64,000 bases of DNA from CAIYXB01 sp038146805 (GCA_038146805.1 JAYQSH010000003.1:192925-256924); one strand, 5' to 3'; shown: positions 44,817 to 54,152, numbered from the stretch's first letter. The notes: a model not told the origin generated them from the letters alone. Numbers and translations are program-made.

Positions 44817-46111
44817 AATTTTGTGTAATTTTAGGAAGTGAAACTCTTCCGTTTATCCGCATTGTAACAAAACCCTCTGTCTGTAATTTTTAAAGTTTCT
44901 AAATCCGTAAGCGATTCTGACGATTCGCTTCATTTTGTTGTGAAATCCTTCTGTAATTCCGTTGGATTTAGTATATCTCATCATCCTCAATATCTCCTCC
45001 TGCCAATTCTCTAAAGTCTTTGCTAATGACATCAGAGGCTTGAATTTTGACTTGTTTAAAAAGTGAGTAAGAGTATTAAAATAGCCAATCACTTTCCTTG
45101 CATATCTAAACTTCATTTCTTTTAAATTCAAGAGCTTTACAAATCTATTTTTAAACTTATACAAAGCTTCTAGACCAGGTTTTGACTGAAGATAGCGGTG
45201 AAGTTTTTTGTGTTGTTCTTCAGTTAATTTAGAAGGGTGTCTTCTAAAGAGTGAGAGTAAGCCTCTGTTGTCTCTTCCTTTGGAGTCTAAGAGTTTCCAG
45301 GTTGCAAGAAATCTTAAAATTACTAATCTAATTACATGAAATCTATCAGTAATTATTTGAGCATTAGGGAAGTATTTTTGAACAATTGAGCGGTAAGTTG
45401 AGGAAAGATCCATTACTACGTAATCAGTTCTATCTCTATATTTCAATCGTCTCAGATAGCCTTCTAGGGCTTGTTCCGAGCGTCCTTGAACAATATCAAA
45501 TACTTTTCTTCTTTGAAGGTCACAGAGTGTAGTAACGTAGCCTAGCTTCTTCGTGAAGAAGTGTTCATCGATGCCAAGGATTCTAGGAGCAAGTACATCA
45601 GATTTTTTTCTTAGTTCAAGGTCAGTGTAGTGATTAACATCTCTTTGAACAGTTGCTTGCCCAACATTATATTTTCTAGAAACTGATTTATTATTAACAC
45701 CAGCAAGAGCTTCCTTTGCTATTTGTCTTTTAAAAGCTTCTGTTCTTCTTGCGTATTTTTAAGACCTGGTAGTTGTTCCCAAAATCTTGTTTTACAGTTT
45801 TTTGCAGCGAAATTTTCTAACCAAAACTTTTAATTTGCAGGGTCTATGATCCCAAAAGTTATGGTTTATTTTTCTAATTCTAGTTTCATAGACAGTCTTA
45901 GTTTTAGCCCTACATTTAGGCAAAACCATGCTTTTGCTTGATTTTTACGTCAAAATTGAGCCGATATCCATCAATTGAATCATTTGTAATGACATACCCT
46001 GGTAAATTTATTAATTTTGAACTATACTTTTTCATAAGTGAAACTCCTTCTATATCTCAATTAATAAAAGAGTTTCACTTATTTTTTTAGTTCCCTATTT
46101 TACACAAATTT
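44817..46111 (-). mobile_element. ISL3-family insertion sequence, decayed
   Basis: About 1.3 kb with inverted ends: the left has TTTTGTGTAATTTTAGGAA and the right, read inwards, TTTGTGTAAAATAGGGAA. It carries one frameshifted transposase gene. Its right end lies directly at the truncated 5' end of the symporter gene, so the insertion probably removed that gene's start. I could not identify a target duplication. Confidence 0.72.
44853..46035 (-). pseudogene. ISL3-family transposase, several frameshifts
   Basis: The intact C-terminal part (44853 to about 45690) has VVMDLSSTYRSIVQKYFPNA, QIITDRFHVIRLV, SNGITEGFHNKMKRIVRIAY and upstream VLAPRILGIDEHFFTKKLGY. The N-terminal zinc-finger (LPKCRAKTKTVYETRI, VRKFRCKNCKTRFWEQLPGL) and the starting MKKYSSKLINLPG from ATG 46035 lie in other frames. 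At least three indels of one A separate them. It is not functional as it stands. Confidence 0.85.
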
Positions 46112-46113
46112 GA

Positions 46114-47564
46114 GGTAGAGCCAAAGATAGTTTTAGGCTAGTTTTATTAAGCTTTTTAGCTTTTCTTGCACTAATGCTTCTTGTAGGAATCTTAAGTGTT
46201 CGAAAAGCTAAAGCTAGTTCTGAAGATTACTTACTTGCAGGAAGAGAAGTTCATCCTTGGGTTATGGCATTGTCAATGCTTTCGACCAACTATAGCGGCT
46301 TCATGTTTATAGGCTATATCGGTTACACCTTTAGTCATGGGATCTCTTCAATTTGGTACATGATCACTTGGGCTCTTGGGGACTTTACATGATCACTTGG
46401 GCTCTTGGGGACTTTATTGGTTGGCTTACGATTCATAAAAGACTTAGAGAAAGGTCTGCCAAACTAAAAGTTAACACTATCACTTCTTTTATAGCTACTT
46501 GTGATAACGGTACTAGAACACTGGTGGTTAAACTAGCCTCTTTAATCAGCTTTATTTTTCTTGCAGTCTATGCTGCTGCCCAACTAAAAGTTAGCAGTAA
46601 AGCCTTACACTCGATTTTGGGCTGGGACTATTCGATTGGAATTATAGTAGCTGGAACTATAGTTGCTGTTTATTGTTTTTCAGGTGGCATTAGAGCATCA
46701 ATCTGGACCGATGTAGTGCAAACAATTTTAATGTGCTCAGCAATGATTTTGCTTTTAGTGGTGGCTTTGGATCACTGCGGTGGCTTGGTTAATATGTTCC
46801 AGTCATTAGAGCAAATTGATCCCAAGCTTATGCAGCTTATACCTGAATCTTTGCAGGGACATTTTTGGATATTTTTCATAAGCTTGCTTGTTAATGGCTA
46901 TGGGGTTATCGGGCAACCTCATGTCATGGTAAGACCAATGGCAATTGACGATTCTAAAAGTATGCACAAAGCAAGAAATCTTTATTTCTTTTGCTATTTA
47001 ATTTTTGGTTTTGCAGCGTTAGGAGTAGGACTTGCTTCAAGAATTTTAGTACCAGAGATGGCAAACTTGGATTCAGAACTCACACTGCCAAATCTTGCTA
47101 TCAAATTATTACCATCAATTTTAGTTGGCTTGATTCTAGCAGGAGTTTTTTCTGCTGCCATTTCAACAGCAGACTCGCAAATCATTTCTTGCTCAGCAAG
47201 TATTACCCAAGATCTTGTACCTAAATGGAAAAATTCTTATATGGGCTCAAAGCTTGCAACACTATTAATTACTATTCTTGCAGTGTTAATGGCTCTGTAT
47301 TCAAGCCAAAGTGTTTTTGATTTAGTTCTTGTTGCTTGGGCTGTACTTGCTGCTAGTATTGGTCCACTAATGTTTTTGCGTTGTTTTGATATGGAAGTGG
47401 GCACAAAAACTTCTATTGCAATGATGATTTTAGGGGCTCTGGCAGTTATAGTTTGGCGTTATGTTTTAGGACTAGATGAACAGGTGCATGAAGTTTTGCC
47501 TGGTGTAATAGCCGCAACAGTGACATATATCTTCAGTAGAAGCTTAAGTTTTTATAAGAATTAA
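46114..47564 (+). pseudogene. Sodium/solute symporter (SSF, PutP-like), broken
   Basis: An SSF-family transporter. LSVRKAKASSEDYLLAGREV and LSMLSTNYSGFMFIGYIGYT are its conserved early helices, and YCFSGGIRASIWTDVVQTIL, GYGVIGQPHVMVRPMA and LAGVFSAAISTADSQIISCS its core. A 29-bp tandem duplication (46357-46414) shifts the frame after WYMITWALGDF. The 5' end is cut at the ISL3 edge: the frame opens at 46114 within the first helix. The substrate could be proline, betaine or another osmolyte. It cannot make a full product. Confidence 0.88.
46357..46414 (+). repeat. 29-bp tandem duplication inside the symporter gene
   Basis: Two perfect adjacent copies of a 29-base unit starting TACATGATCACTTGGGCTCT (46357-46385 and 46386-46414). 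Since 29 is not a multiple of three, it shifts the reading frame; deleting one copy restores it exactly. Such a repeat could switch back by slippage. Confidence 0.95.
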
Positions 47565-47608
47565 TCTTGAAAGAATTTTTCTTGTTAACGTAGTTCTTAT
47601 ACGAATTA

Positions 47609-47803
47609 ATGTCTTCTTTGAAGAATAAATCTCCTAATCAAGAGCAAAACTCCAAAAAACTAGAGTTACTCCTAACTTCGCTAACAGAAGAAGATGATCA
47701 TGACATATATCAGTTGATTAAGGATTCTCCACCTCTTGACCTTAACTCCCTTTATGCCTATCTTATGTTGGCGAAGTATTTTTCTAAGACTTCACTAGTT
47801 TAA
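47609..47803 (+). pseudogene. ectA: N-terminal fragment of diaminobutyrate acetyltransferase (EctA)
   Basis: A 64-residue frame: a polar N-terminus, then EEDDHDIYQLIKDSPPLDLN and SLYAYLMLAKYFSKTSLV. The PPLDLNSLYAYL stretch is the signature of EctA, the GNAT acetyltransferase of ectoine synthesis. It is cut after ~64 residues at a join to a 33-base piece of a serine recombinase gene, followed by an IS3 copy. It may have formed an osmolyte unit with the symporter upstream. Confidence 0.72.
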
Positions 47804-47836
47804 GCTGGGATTCAATAGATAAGGCTTGTCTTTCCT
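47804..47836 (-). other. 33-base fragment of a serine recombinase gene
   Basis: This sequence (AGCTGGGATTCAATAGATAA and onward) is identical to an internal part of the recombinase gene at 54198-54731 (around 54658-54692). It joins the ectA fragment to IS3 copy 1, so a second copy of that recombinase once lay here. Confidence 0.85.
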
Positions 47837-47853
47837 TGAAGTGTCCCTGTAAA

Positions 47854-48816
47854 TTAAACAAGCTTATTCGTAATACTTTTCCTAGATTTATTACTTAAGT
47901 TCACAAACTTAATTGTACAACTTTCTAAGTCTTGAATTACTAAAGGCTTAGTAAAGTTTTGATAGCACTTAAGTGGTGACCTCATACCTAACGATTGATG
48001 AGGTCTTCTGTTGTTGTAGTATTCAACAAATTCTTTAACTCCTATTTTTACCTCCTTGATTGTTTTGAAATATTTAGGATAAACACATTCTTGTTTCAGC
48101 GTTCTCCAAAATCTTTCTACTATTGCATTATCAGTAGCTCGACCTTTACCATCCATTGATATTGCTACTTGATGCTCTAAAAGCACCTGAGTAAATTCTT
48201 GGCTAGTAAACTGACTGCCCTGATCGCTATTAAATATTTCAGGACAACCATATTGTTCAATTGCTTCCTCTAGGGCTTCAATGCAAAAACTTGTGTCCAT
48301 CATATTTGAGATGCGATAGCTTAGCACTGACCTGCTAAACAAATCGATAATAGCAACCATAAAACAAAAGCCTTGCTGAGTTCTGATGTATGTGATATCA
48401 GTGCCCCAAACATGATTTGGTTTATCAATCACTAAATTCCTTAGCAAGTAAGCATATTTTTTGTGTTCCTTCATTGCCTTGCTAGTATTGGGTTTCGGAG
48501 CTTGAGCTACCAAACCCATTGCCTTCATTAGCTTAGATACTCTATCTTTACCAACTTTAAGACCATGGTGTTTTTTTAAAGCCCAGCGCATATTTCTACA
48601 GCCAAACATTGGTTGTTTCGTATACTCCTGATCTATTGCATCCATAATTTTTTTATCTCCATCTGAAAACTCGGGCTTAGGTTTTCTGTAATACTTAGAG
48701 CGATCGATATTAAGCAACCCACATTGATGCGTGATTGGAAATTTTGAATCACCATCCATGAGGCTCATTCTCCCATTGAAATCCAGCTTCCCTATATTTT
48801 TTTTTAACCCAGTCAA
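47854..48816 (-). CDS. IS3-family transposase OrfB
   Basis: A 320-residue DDE integrase-type transposase, intact. It has GLKVGKDRVSKLMKAMGLVA at the N-terminus, Asp in VWGTDITYIRTQQG, Asp in FNSDQGSQFTSQEF and Glu in IVERFWRTLKQE, then NNRRPHQSLGMRSPLKCY. It overlaps orfA. A run of nine A (minus strand, 48798-48806 region) in the overlap is a likely -1 frameshift site that makes the OrfAB transposase. Confidence 0.96.
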   Translation of the reverse strand: MTGLKKNIGKLDFNGRMSLMDGDSKFPITHQCGLLNIDRSKYYRKPKPEFSDGDKKIMDAIDQEYTKQPMFGCRNMRWALKKHHGLKVGKDRVSKLMKAMGLVAQAPKPNTSKAMKEHKKYAYLLRNLVIDKPNHVWGTDITYIRTQQGFCFMVAIIDLFSRSVLSYRISNMMDTSFCIEALEEAIEQYGCPEIFNSDQGSQFTSQEFTQVLLEHQVAISMDGKGRATDNAIVERFWRTLKQECVYPKYFKTIKEVKIGVKEFVEYYNNRRPHQSLGMRSPLKCYQNFTKPLVIQDLESCTIKFVNLSNKSRKSITNKLV

Positions 48817-49078
48817 TCATGACCGTTTGTTCACCAATTAAATTTTTGAGCTCTTTAATTTGATTTTCTTTTTGCCTGAGTTTTTCTTTATGTTCTTCTT
48901 CAATTTTTGAATCAAAAACAGAAGCCGAATTCTCTTTGAGTTTTTTAACCCAATCTCTCAAAGTTTTTGGATCGATTCTGTACTTAGAAGCAATCGTAGA
49001 AATCGCTTCTTCATCTTTTAACGCTTCCAAAGCTGCTTTTGCTTTCAGCTCTGAGCTAATTTTTCTGTAACCTGGCAT
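48749..49078 (-). CDS. IS3-family OrfA
   Basis: A 109-residue OrfA with a helix-turn-helix (YRKISSELKAKAALEALKDE, STIASKYRIDPKTLRDWVKK) and a C-terminal leucine-zipper-like helix ending in VMIDWVKKKYREAG. The KKK at the end lies on the A-run used for frameshifting into orfB. A good ribosome site (AAGGAGAAAG) precedes the ATG. Confidence 0.94.
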   Translation of the reverse strand: MPGYRKISSELKAKAALEALKDEEAISTIASKYRIDPKTLRDWVKKLKENSASVFDSKIEEEHKEKLRQKENQIKELKNLIGEQTVMIDWVKKKYREAGFQWENEPHGW

Positions 49079-49159
49079 TTTCTTTCTCCTTTTAGTCTTT
49101 ACGATTTTATCAGGAAAAAGTATTTCGTTTTACTGGCCTCATATTACAGGGACATTACA

Positions 49160-49353
49160 GTTTCCAATTCTTTTCTCAGGAAGACTGTCAATCTCAAAAC
49201 TTGTTTTATTAAAAGAAGTCGACACATTAACAGTTGTTCTTTGATCATCTTCTGTTGGTTCATGTGGAACATCTACAAAGCGAGAACCCCATCTCCTGCA
49301 ATGCTTGCAAGTAAAGTGCTAATTGGACTAATACCTAAACGATCTTCATTCAT
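49160..49353 (-). pseudogene. 5' fragment of an unknown gene cut by IS3 copy 1
   Basis: On the minus strand, MNEDRLGISPISTLLASIAG reads to a stop, and with one shift continues as GSRFVDVPHEPTEDDQRTTV to FEIDSLPEKRIGN at the IS3 edge. The style resembles the lineage-specific proteins. The remaining ~120 bases up to 49475 show nothing. Confidence 0.35.
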
Positions 49354-49475
49354 GGCATATTTTTTTAGCAAAATTAGTAGTCTGCTGTTTATACTATTTG
49401 ATATCGTTAGGTGTAGTCCTTAACAAAAGTTCTAACATGATTGAGCTCCTCACTTCTTAAATATGGATGACTAAA

Positions 49476-50873
49476 TTAAGCTAATGCTGCTTTTTTTCTC
49501 TCTACTCTCCATTTAGTTAATTTATTTAGACCAATACACATACCAAAAATTACTAATGAGTGTAATCCAAGACCACCGTATAATGTCTGCCAATGCGCTT
49601 TTTCAGCATCCTTGCGTAATTCGACATTGTCATTTGTTTTATCCAAAACTTCATGAATTTTTGCAGCTTCTGGAAGAAAACTGTTTTTGGTTTCTTCACT
49701 AATCATCACTCCACTGACTCCATGTTTGTTTGCAAGGTGCTTATCGAACAATCTTGCAACTGTTCCATTGAATAATTTATGTCCCATCCACCATGAGCCA
49801 CCACCAACTGTATACTTGATTACTCTTTCTAAAAATTCATCAAAGCCTTGTGCAGTAATAAATGTACTTATCCATTTTGGCAAAGAGGTATAGCTGAACA
49901 TTAATCCTAATTTTGGAAAAATACCATGAACCATATCTAATTGATTATTGATAGTTTTTAGTAGTGGTATTTTTTCTAAGAGTTCTTTGTCTTTGCTTAA
50001 TTTAAGTATAGAGCTATTCACTATTGGAGAGAATAAAGCCATAGAGCCACCAGCAATTTTTTGCCAAAGCTGTAAAGGTGCTGCTTCTCCAAGTTTTTCT
50101 GCATCTTTGTCGCCAAGATATTTTTTTGTCCCCGTAAATCGGTCTTGTCCTAAGACTTGAGACCTAAAAAATCTCATTAGTAACCCTACTAAACCCCAGA
50201 TAGGGCCTTCAATAGAACTCTCTGCAATGATAGTCCTTTCTTTAAGTTTTCTGATTTGTTTTAATTTACTTTCGCTGAACTCTAACTGTGTAAAATATTT
50301 TTCTATGTCTTGTGCTTGTTGTTCTTGTTCATAAGCTTTATCATTTTTACCAATCTCACGATAAAATTTTGCAACTCTTCTTTTGTCGCTAGGTTCTTCT
50401 TTTAAAATTCTTGATATACCTTTCTCAAAACTTTCTTGGTTTTCTAATTCATCTCTATAGAAATAAAGCAGTTTAGTTGCGTCTATTTGATTCACTTCAT
50501 CTAAAGTAAATTTACTTACGATACGGGCTGTTTTATCAGTAATCCATGGTGCAATTGAAAAAGATCCTAATGACAAAACGCATTCAAAACATGCTTCTAA
50601 CATACTTAATTTATTTCTCATGGCAGCACCAAGAATCCAAGGTATGTCAGCAGTAAATTCTAAAAATATTCTGGAAACAGACTCTCGTGAATCTAAGATC
50701 TTGGCAAAGTTTTTCATATGGTCTTTCCAGCTATGGTTATTTATACGTGTTTGTTCAAGATCCTGGTCAACAGGATATGAATCCGCGATCACGGCAAAAT
50801 CTGGGCTTAAGCTCTTAGAGAATTTTTCACCTGAGTTATAGCCTAGATCTAATTTAGGAGCAATTGCTTGCAT
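49476..50873 (-). CDS. Lineage-specific protein with hydrophobic segments
   Basis: A 465-residue unknown. A polar N-terminus is followed by mixed helices: IPWILGAAMRNKLSMLEACF, GPIWGLVGLLMRFFRSQVLG, and IAGGSMALFSPIVNSSILKL. Near the C-terminus are GGGSWWMGHKLFNGTVARLF and a last membrane-like helix, YGGLGLHSLVIFGMCIGLNK. The ARLFDKHLANKHGV stretch is similar to ARFFNEANAEKYGI in the protein at 22792. It is intact amid broken genes. Confidence 0.6.
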   Translation of the reverse strand: MQAIAPKLDLGYNSGEKFSKSLSPDFAVIADSYPVDQDLEQTRINNHSWKDHMKNFAKILDSRESVSRIFLEFTADIPWILGAAMRNKLSMLEACFECVLSLGSFSIAPWITDKTARIVSKFTLDEVNQIDATKLLYFYRDELENQESFEKGISRILKEEPSDKRRVAKFYREIGKNDKAYEQEQQAQDIEKYFTQLEFSESKLKQIRKLKERTIIAESSIEGPIWGLVGLLMRFFRSQVLGQDRFTGTKKYLGDKDAEKLGEAAPLQLWQKIAGGSMALFSPIVNSSILKLSKDKELLEKIPLLKTINNQLDMVHGIFPKLGLMFSYTSLPKWISTFITAQGFDEFLERVIKYTVGGGSWWMGHKLFNGTVARLFDKHLANKHGVSGVMISEETKNSFLPEAAKIHEVLDKTNDNVELRKDAEKAHWQTLYGGLGLHSLVIFGMCIGLNKLTKWRVERKKAALA

Positions 50874-50969
50874 TTATATATGTTGCACAAGTGTGCAATA
50901 TATATTCTCGCAAAACATCTTTACAAATTCAAGTTAAAAACGAGGTTCTTTAGGGGGACATTACAGAAG

Positions 50970-51879
50970 TTATAATTCAAGCTTTCTTTCAAGTTCATTT
51001 ATAGCTGCTTTATGTCTTTCTGCTGACATTTTTGAGATATTCAGAAGCTTCCATTGAACTGCTGGTAATTTTTCTACAGCCTCAAGTCCGAGTAAATCCC
51101 ACTTAGGCTCGCCAGACTTAAATGACATTAAAAACTCTTTCTCCGCATCATCAAATTTTTGAGTGAGGCTTATAATTTTTTCTCTGGCTTCTTCAAGCTC
51201 ACTTACAGTAACTGGCTCGGAAGTCATACCTTCAAAATTTTTCTTGAACTGTTCGGTGATATCTAATCTATTAGGATTTATCAATTCAGAGATAGGTCTA
51301 TTGTGGCTTATAAGATAAATAATAAAGGTCTTTCTTAGCTTATCATTGAAGCCATCTTCTTTAAGCAATAAATCAACATCAAATAAATCCCTAGGGTGTT
51401 GCCTATCTAAAGCAGCACAAATCTTACCAGCAAATAAATCATAGAATGAATAACTTTGTACTTCTACAAATCTTTCATACTCTTCTTGAGCTTTAGGACT
51501 TAGCTCTTTTATTTCATATGGGTAAACAGACCCTCTAATGATATCGTTGACCTCAACTTTGATCTGAGCTTTATTATTCTCTATAAGTAAGCTTCTCATA
51601 AAACCATCACTAAGCTTTTTAGGAATAACTTTTAGATTTGGATTGATTTGTTTAACTCTTTTTAGAAAATAATTCTAAATTTGAATCAATTAGCTTTATT
51701 GAGCTGTCTCTATCTAGAATTTTAATTAAAGCAAGATCAATATCTACAGAAAGTCTTGGCATATCTCTAAAAAAGAGATTGATACTTGTACCACCCTTTA
51801 ACGCAAAATCTTTTACTTCATTCAATGCAGGGAGCACTGTAAGTAAAAGCTCTACTTGATCGTAATATCCCCTATTCAT
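50970..51879 (-). pseudogene. AbiEii/AbiGii-type nucleotidyltransferase toxin, frameshifted
   Basis: The N-terminal part (51652-51879) has the motif FALKGGTSINLFF and PRLSVDIDLALI, the nucleotidyltransferase signature of AbiEii toxins. It ends at ELFSKKS in a run of A. With one A fewer, the frame continues as RVKQINPNLKVIPKKLSDGF into the C-terminal part (QSYSFYDLFAGKICAALDRQ, HPRDLFDVDLLL) to 50970. It partners the AbiEi-like gene, which overlaps it by eight bases. The toxin is probably inactive as read. Confidence 0.87.
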
Positions 51880-52600
51880 TTACTTGAAAGCCTTTTGGGT
51901 AAGTGATTTGATAATCAGAGTCAAACTTACCATCTTCAACGATAACTCTTTTACCTGAGCCTAAATCCATTTTATCTAGATCTAATTTTTTTAGTATTGG
52001 AAGGTTCGCTTTTTGTGCAAGAAATAAAAATAGTCTTTTGACTTTTATCGACTTGCACTCTTCGAGTAGTGCCTGCATAAGTTTAGGACGGATACCTACT
52101 AAACCTTCTATTAAGTAGTAAGCTTCTTGAAAGTCTTGTTCTTTAGGTACTTGATATAGAGCCTCGAGTATGGCTCTTTCTGGACTAGATATGCTTATTT
52201 CAAAATTACCAGTATCCAACTTTTTCAGCCCAAGGTCTTGACTAAGGAACTGACTTTTTATTAGATTGAATTCCACTTTCCAGTCATACTCTTTAAACCA
52301 TTTAGGAAGTCTTGCTTTTGTTGAAGTAAATAAGTAAGTAGCCGTATTACCAAAACTTATATTGTGTGCTCTACCTTGAAGCTCTAGTGCCGTTTTCCCA
52401 CCAACATGAATGTCTAATCCAAGTTGTTTTTGGACTGCATGAAGTGCGCCCTGCCAAGTTAGAGAATCACCATATCTTTTGTAAGCTCCTGTTCCTATAG
52501 ACTCAAGCCAATTAGATTGCTTTTCGTATTTGTAAGCAGATCGCTTATCTAAGCCTTCCTCATTTAACCATTGGCTAGTTGCAACAACTGATTTTGGCAA
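51872..52600 (-). CDS. AbiEi-type antitoxin / transcriptional repressor
   Basis: A 242-residue antitoxin of a type IV AbiE pair. The N-terminal winged helix (PKSVVATSQWLNEEGLDKRS, NWLESIGTGAYKRYGDSLTW) is followed by the C-terminal AbiEi domain (ALELQGRAHNISFG, SSPERAILEALYQVPKEQDF). TTG 52600 is the first standard start, but the frame runs upstream to an ATA at 52645 with AGGAG six bases before it and plausible family sequence between (KQTKINQILQKL). The true start codon may have mutated from ATG. Confidence 0.88.
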   Translation of the reverse strand: MPKSVVATSQWLNEEGLDKRSAYKYEKQSNWLESIGTGAYKRYGDSLTWQGALHAVQKQLGLDIHVGGKTALELQGRAHNISFGNTATYLFTSTKARLPKWFKEYDWKVEFNLIKSQFLSQDLGLKKLDTGNFEISISSPERAILEALYQVPKEQDFQEAYYLIEGLVGIRPKLMQALLEECKSIKVKRLFLFLAQKANLPILKKLDLDKMDLGSGKRVIVEDGKFDSDYQITYPKGFQVNE

Positions 52601-52785
52601 TTTTTGTAAGATTTGGTTTATTTTTGTTTGCTTGGGTCTACTTATGGTGGACTCCTGATGATTTATTTAAACTAAATTCCTGTCTCCAATATACCACAAT
52701 TGATAGATTTTATCCAGAAACTAGCTACTCTCAAGCTATTTGACTAGCCTTCAAAACCTCATAATCGATTGGTCAAGTGTTCAAG

Positions 52786-54090
52786 TGAAGTGTCCCTGTA
52801 AATTAAACAAGCTTATTCGTAATACTTTTCCTAGATTTATTACTTAAGTTCACAAACTTAATTGTACAACTTTCTAAGTCTTGAATTACTAAAAGGCTTA
52901 GTAAAGTTTTGATAGCACTTAAGTGGTGACCTCATACCTAATGATTGATGAGGTCTTCTGTTGTTGTAGTATTCAACAAATTCTTTAACTCCTATTTTTA
53001 CCTCCTTGATTGTTTTGAAATATTTAGGATAAACACATTCTTGTTTTAGCGTTCTCCAAAATCTTTCTACTATTGCATTATCAGTAGCTCGACCTTTACC
53101 ATCCATTGATATTGCTACTTGATGCTCTAAAAGCACCTGAGTAAATTCTTGGCTAGTAAACTGACTGCCCTGATCGCTATTAAATATTTCAGGACAACCA
53201 TATTGTTCAATTGCTTCCTCTAGGGCTTCAATGCAAAAACTTGTGTCCATCATAGTTGAGATGCGATAGCTTAGCACTGACCTGCTAAACAAATCGATAA
53301 TAGCAACCATAAAACAAAAGCCTCGCTGAGTTCTGATGTATGTGATATCAGTGCCCCAAACATGATTTGGTTTATCAATCACTAAATTCCTTAGCAAGTA
53401 AGCATATTTTTTATGTTCTTTCATTGCCTTGCTAGTATTGGGTTTCGGAGCTTGAGCTACCAATCCCATTGCCTTCATTAGCTTAGATACTCTATCTTTA
53501 CCAACTTTAAGACCATGGTGTTCTTTTAAAGCCCAGCGCATATTTCTACAACCAAACATTGGTTGTTTCGTATACTCCTGATCTATTGCATCCATAATTT
53601 TTTATCTCCATCTGAAAACTCGGGCTTTAATTAGAGCGATCGATGTTAAGCAACCCACATTGATGCGTGATTGGAAATTTTGAATCACCATCCATGAGGC
53701 TCATTCTCCCATTGAAATCCAGCTTCCCTATATTTTTTTTTAACCCAGTCAATCATGACCGTTTGTTCACCAATTAAATTTTTGAGCTCTTTAATTTGAT
53801 TTTCTTTTGCCTGAGTTTTTCTTTATGTTCTTCTTCAATTTTTGAATCAAAACAGAAGCCGAATTCTCTTTGAGTTTTTAACCCAATCTCTCAAAGTTTT
53901 GGATCGATTCTGTACTTAGAAGCAATCGTAGAAATCGCTTTTTCATCTTTTAACGCTTCCAAAGCTGCTTTTGCTTTCAGCTCTGAGCTAATTTTTCTGT
54001 AACCTGGCATTTTCTTTCTCCTTTTAGTCTTTACGATTTTATCAGGAAAAAGTATTTCGTTTTACTGCCTCATATTACAGGGACATTACA
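52786..54090 (-). mobile_element. IS3-family insertion sequence, copy 2 (decayed)
   Basis: A near-identical copy of the element at 47837-49159, 1305 bp, with the same ends. It is flanked by a perfect 3-bp duplication AAG (52783-52785 and 54091-54093) inside a tRNA remnant. It has several single-base deletions in A/T runs and a short deletion in the orfA-orfB overlap. Confidence 0.93.
52858..53595 (-). pseudogene. IS3 transposase, broken copy
   Basis: The orfB core is readable (VWGTDITYIRTQRG, FNSDQGSQFTSQEF, ERFWRTLKQE), about 245 residues, but its N-terminus is lost to a ~15-base deletion near 53626. Its C-terminus differs by one inserted A. orfA (53640-54010) has at least four single-base deletions in runs when compared with copy 1. 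Confidence 0.9.
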
Positions 54091-54104
54091 AAGTCACTTC
54101 AGGA

Positions 54105-54152
54105 GCACCACTCCGTACTCCGGATCTCAGAATCCGGAGTACGGAGTGGTGC
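54105..54152. repeat. Perfect 21-bp hairpin at a tRNA 3' end
   Basis: GCACCACTCCGTACTCCGGA(T) at 54105-54125 pairs perfectly with 54132-54152 around a six-base loop (CTCAGA). Beyond a short mismatch, CAGGAGC and GCTCCTG extend the pairing, using the acceptor strand of the tRNA remnant. The matching place at 44657-44700 has only a short stem, so here the tRNA 3' flank has been duplicated in inverse orientation. Confidence 0.9.

Larger units (their letters stand above)
47837..49159 (-). mobile_element. IS3-family insertion sequence, copy 1 (intact)
   Basis: 1323 bp with ends TGAAGTGTCCCTGTAAATT and, reading inwards from the right, TGTAATGTCCCTGTAAT. TG...CA termini are normal for IS3. It carries orfA and orfB. 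The flanking triplets (CCT and GTT) do not match, so one or both flanks were rearranged after insertion. Confidence 0.92.
52758..54113 (+). pseudogene. tRNA-Ile2-like remnant split by IS3 copy 2
   Basis: 52758-52785 holds the anticodon loop and following bases (CTCATAATCGATTGG, then AAGTG and TTCAAG). IS3 copy 2 lies between. 54091-54110 holds the rest: AAGTCACTTCAGGAGCACCA. Joined with one AAG, the T arm is AAGTG-TTCAAGT-CACTT and the acceptor 3' strand CAGGAGC-ACCA. The 5' half of the tRNA is missing. It is related to, but not identical with, the tRNA at 44590. Confidence 0.85.

Noticed and set aside
48749..48816. Frameshift damage between orfA and orfB of IS3 copy 1
   Set aside because: The overlap with a run of nine A is the normal programmed -1 frameshift arrangement of IS3 elements.
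50950..50967. Third IS3 end
   Set aside because: GGGACATTACA matches the right end of the IS3 copies, but only 11 bases agree and no other part of the element is nearby; it may be a scar or chance.
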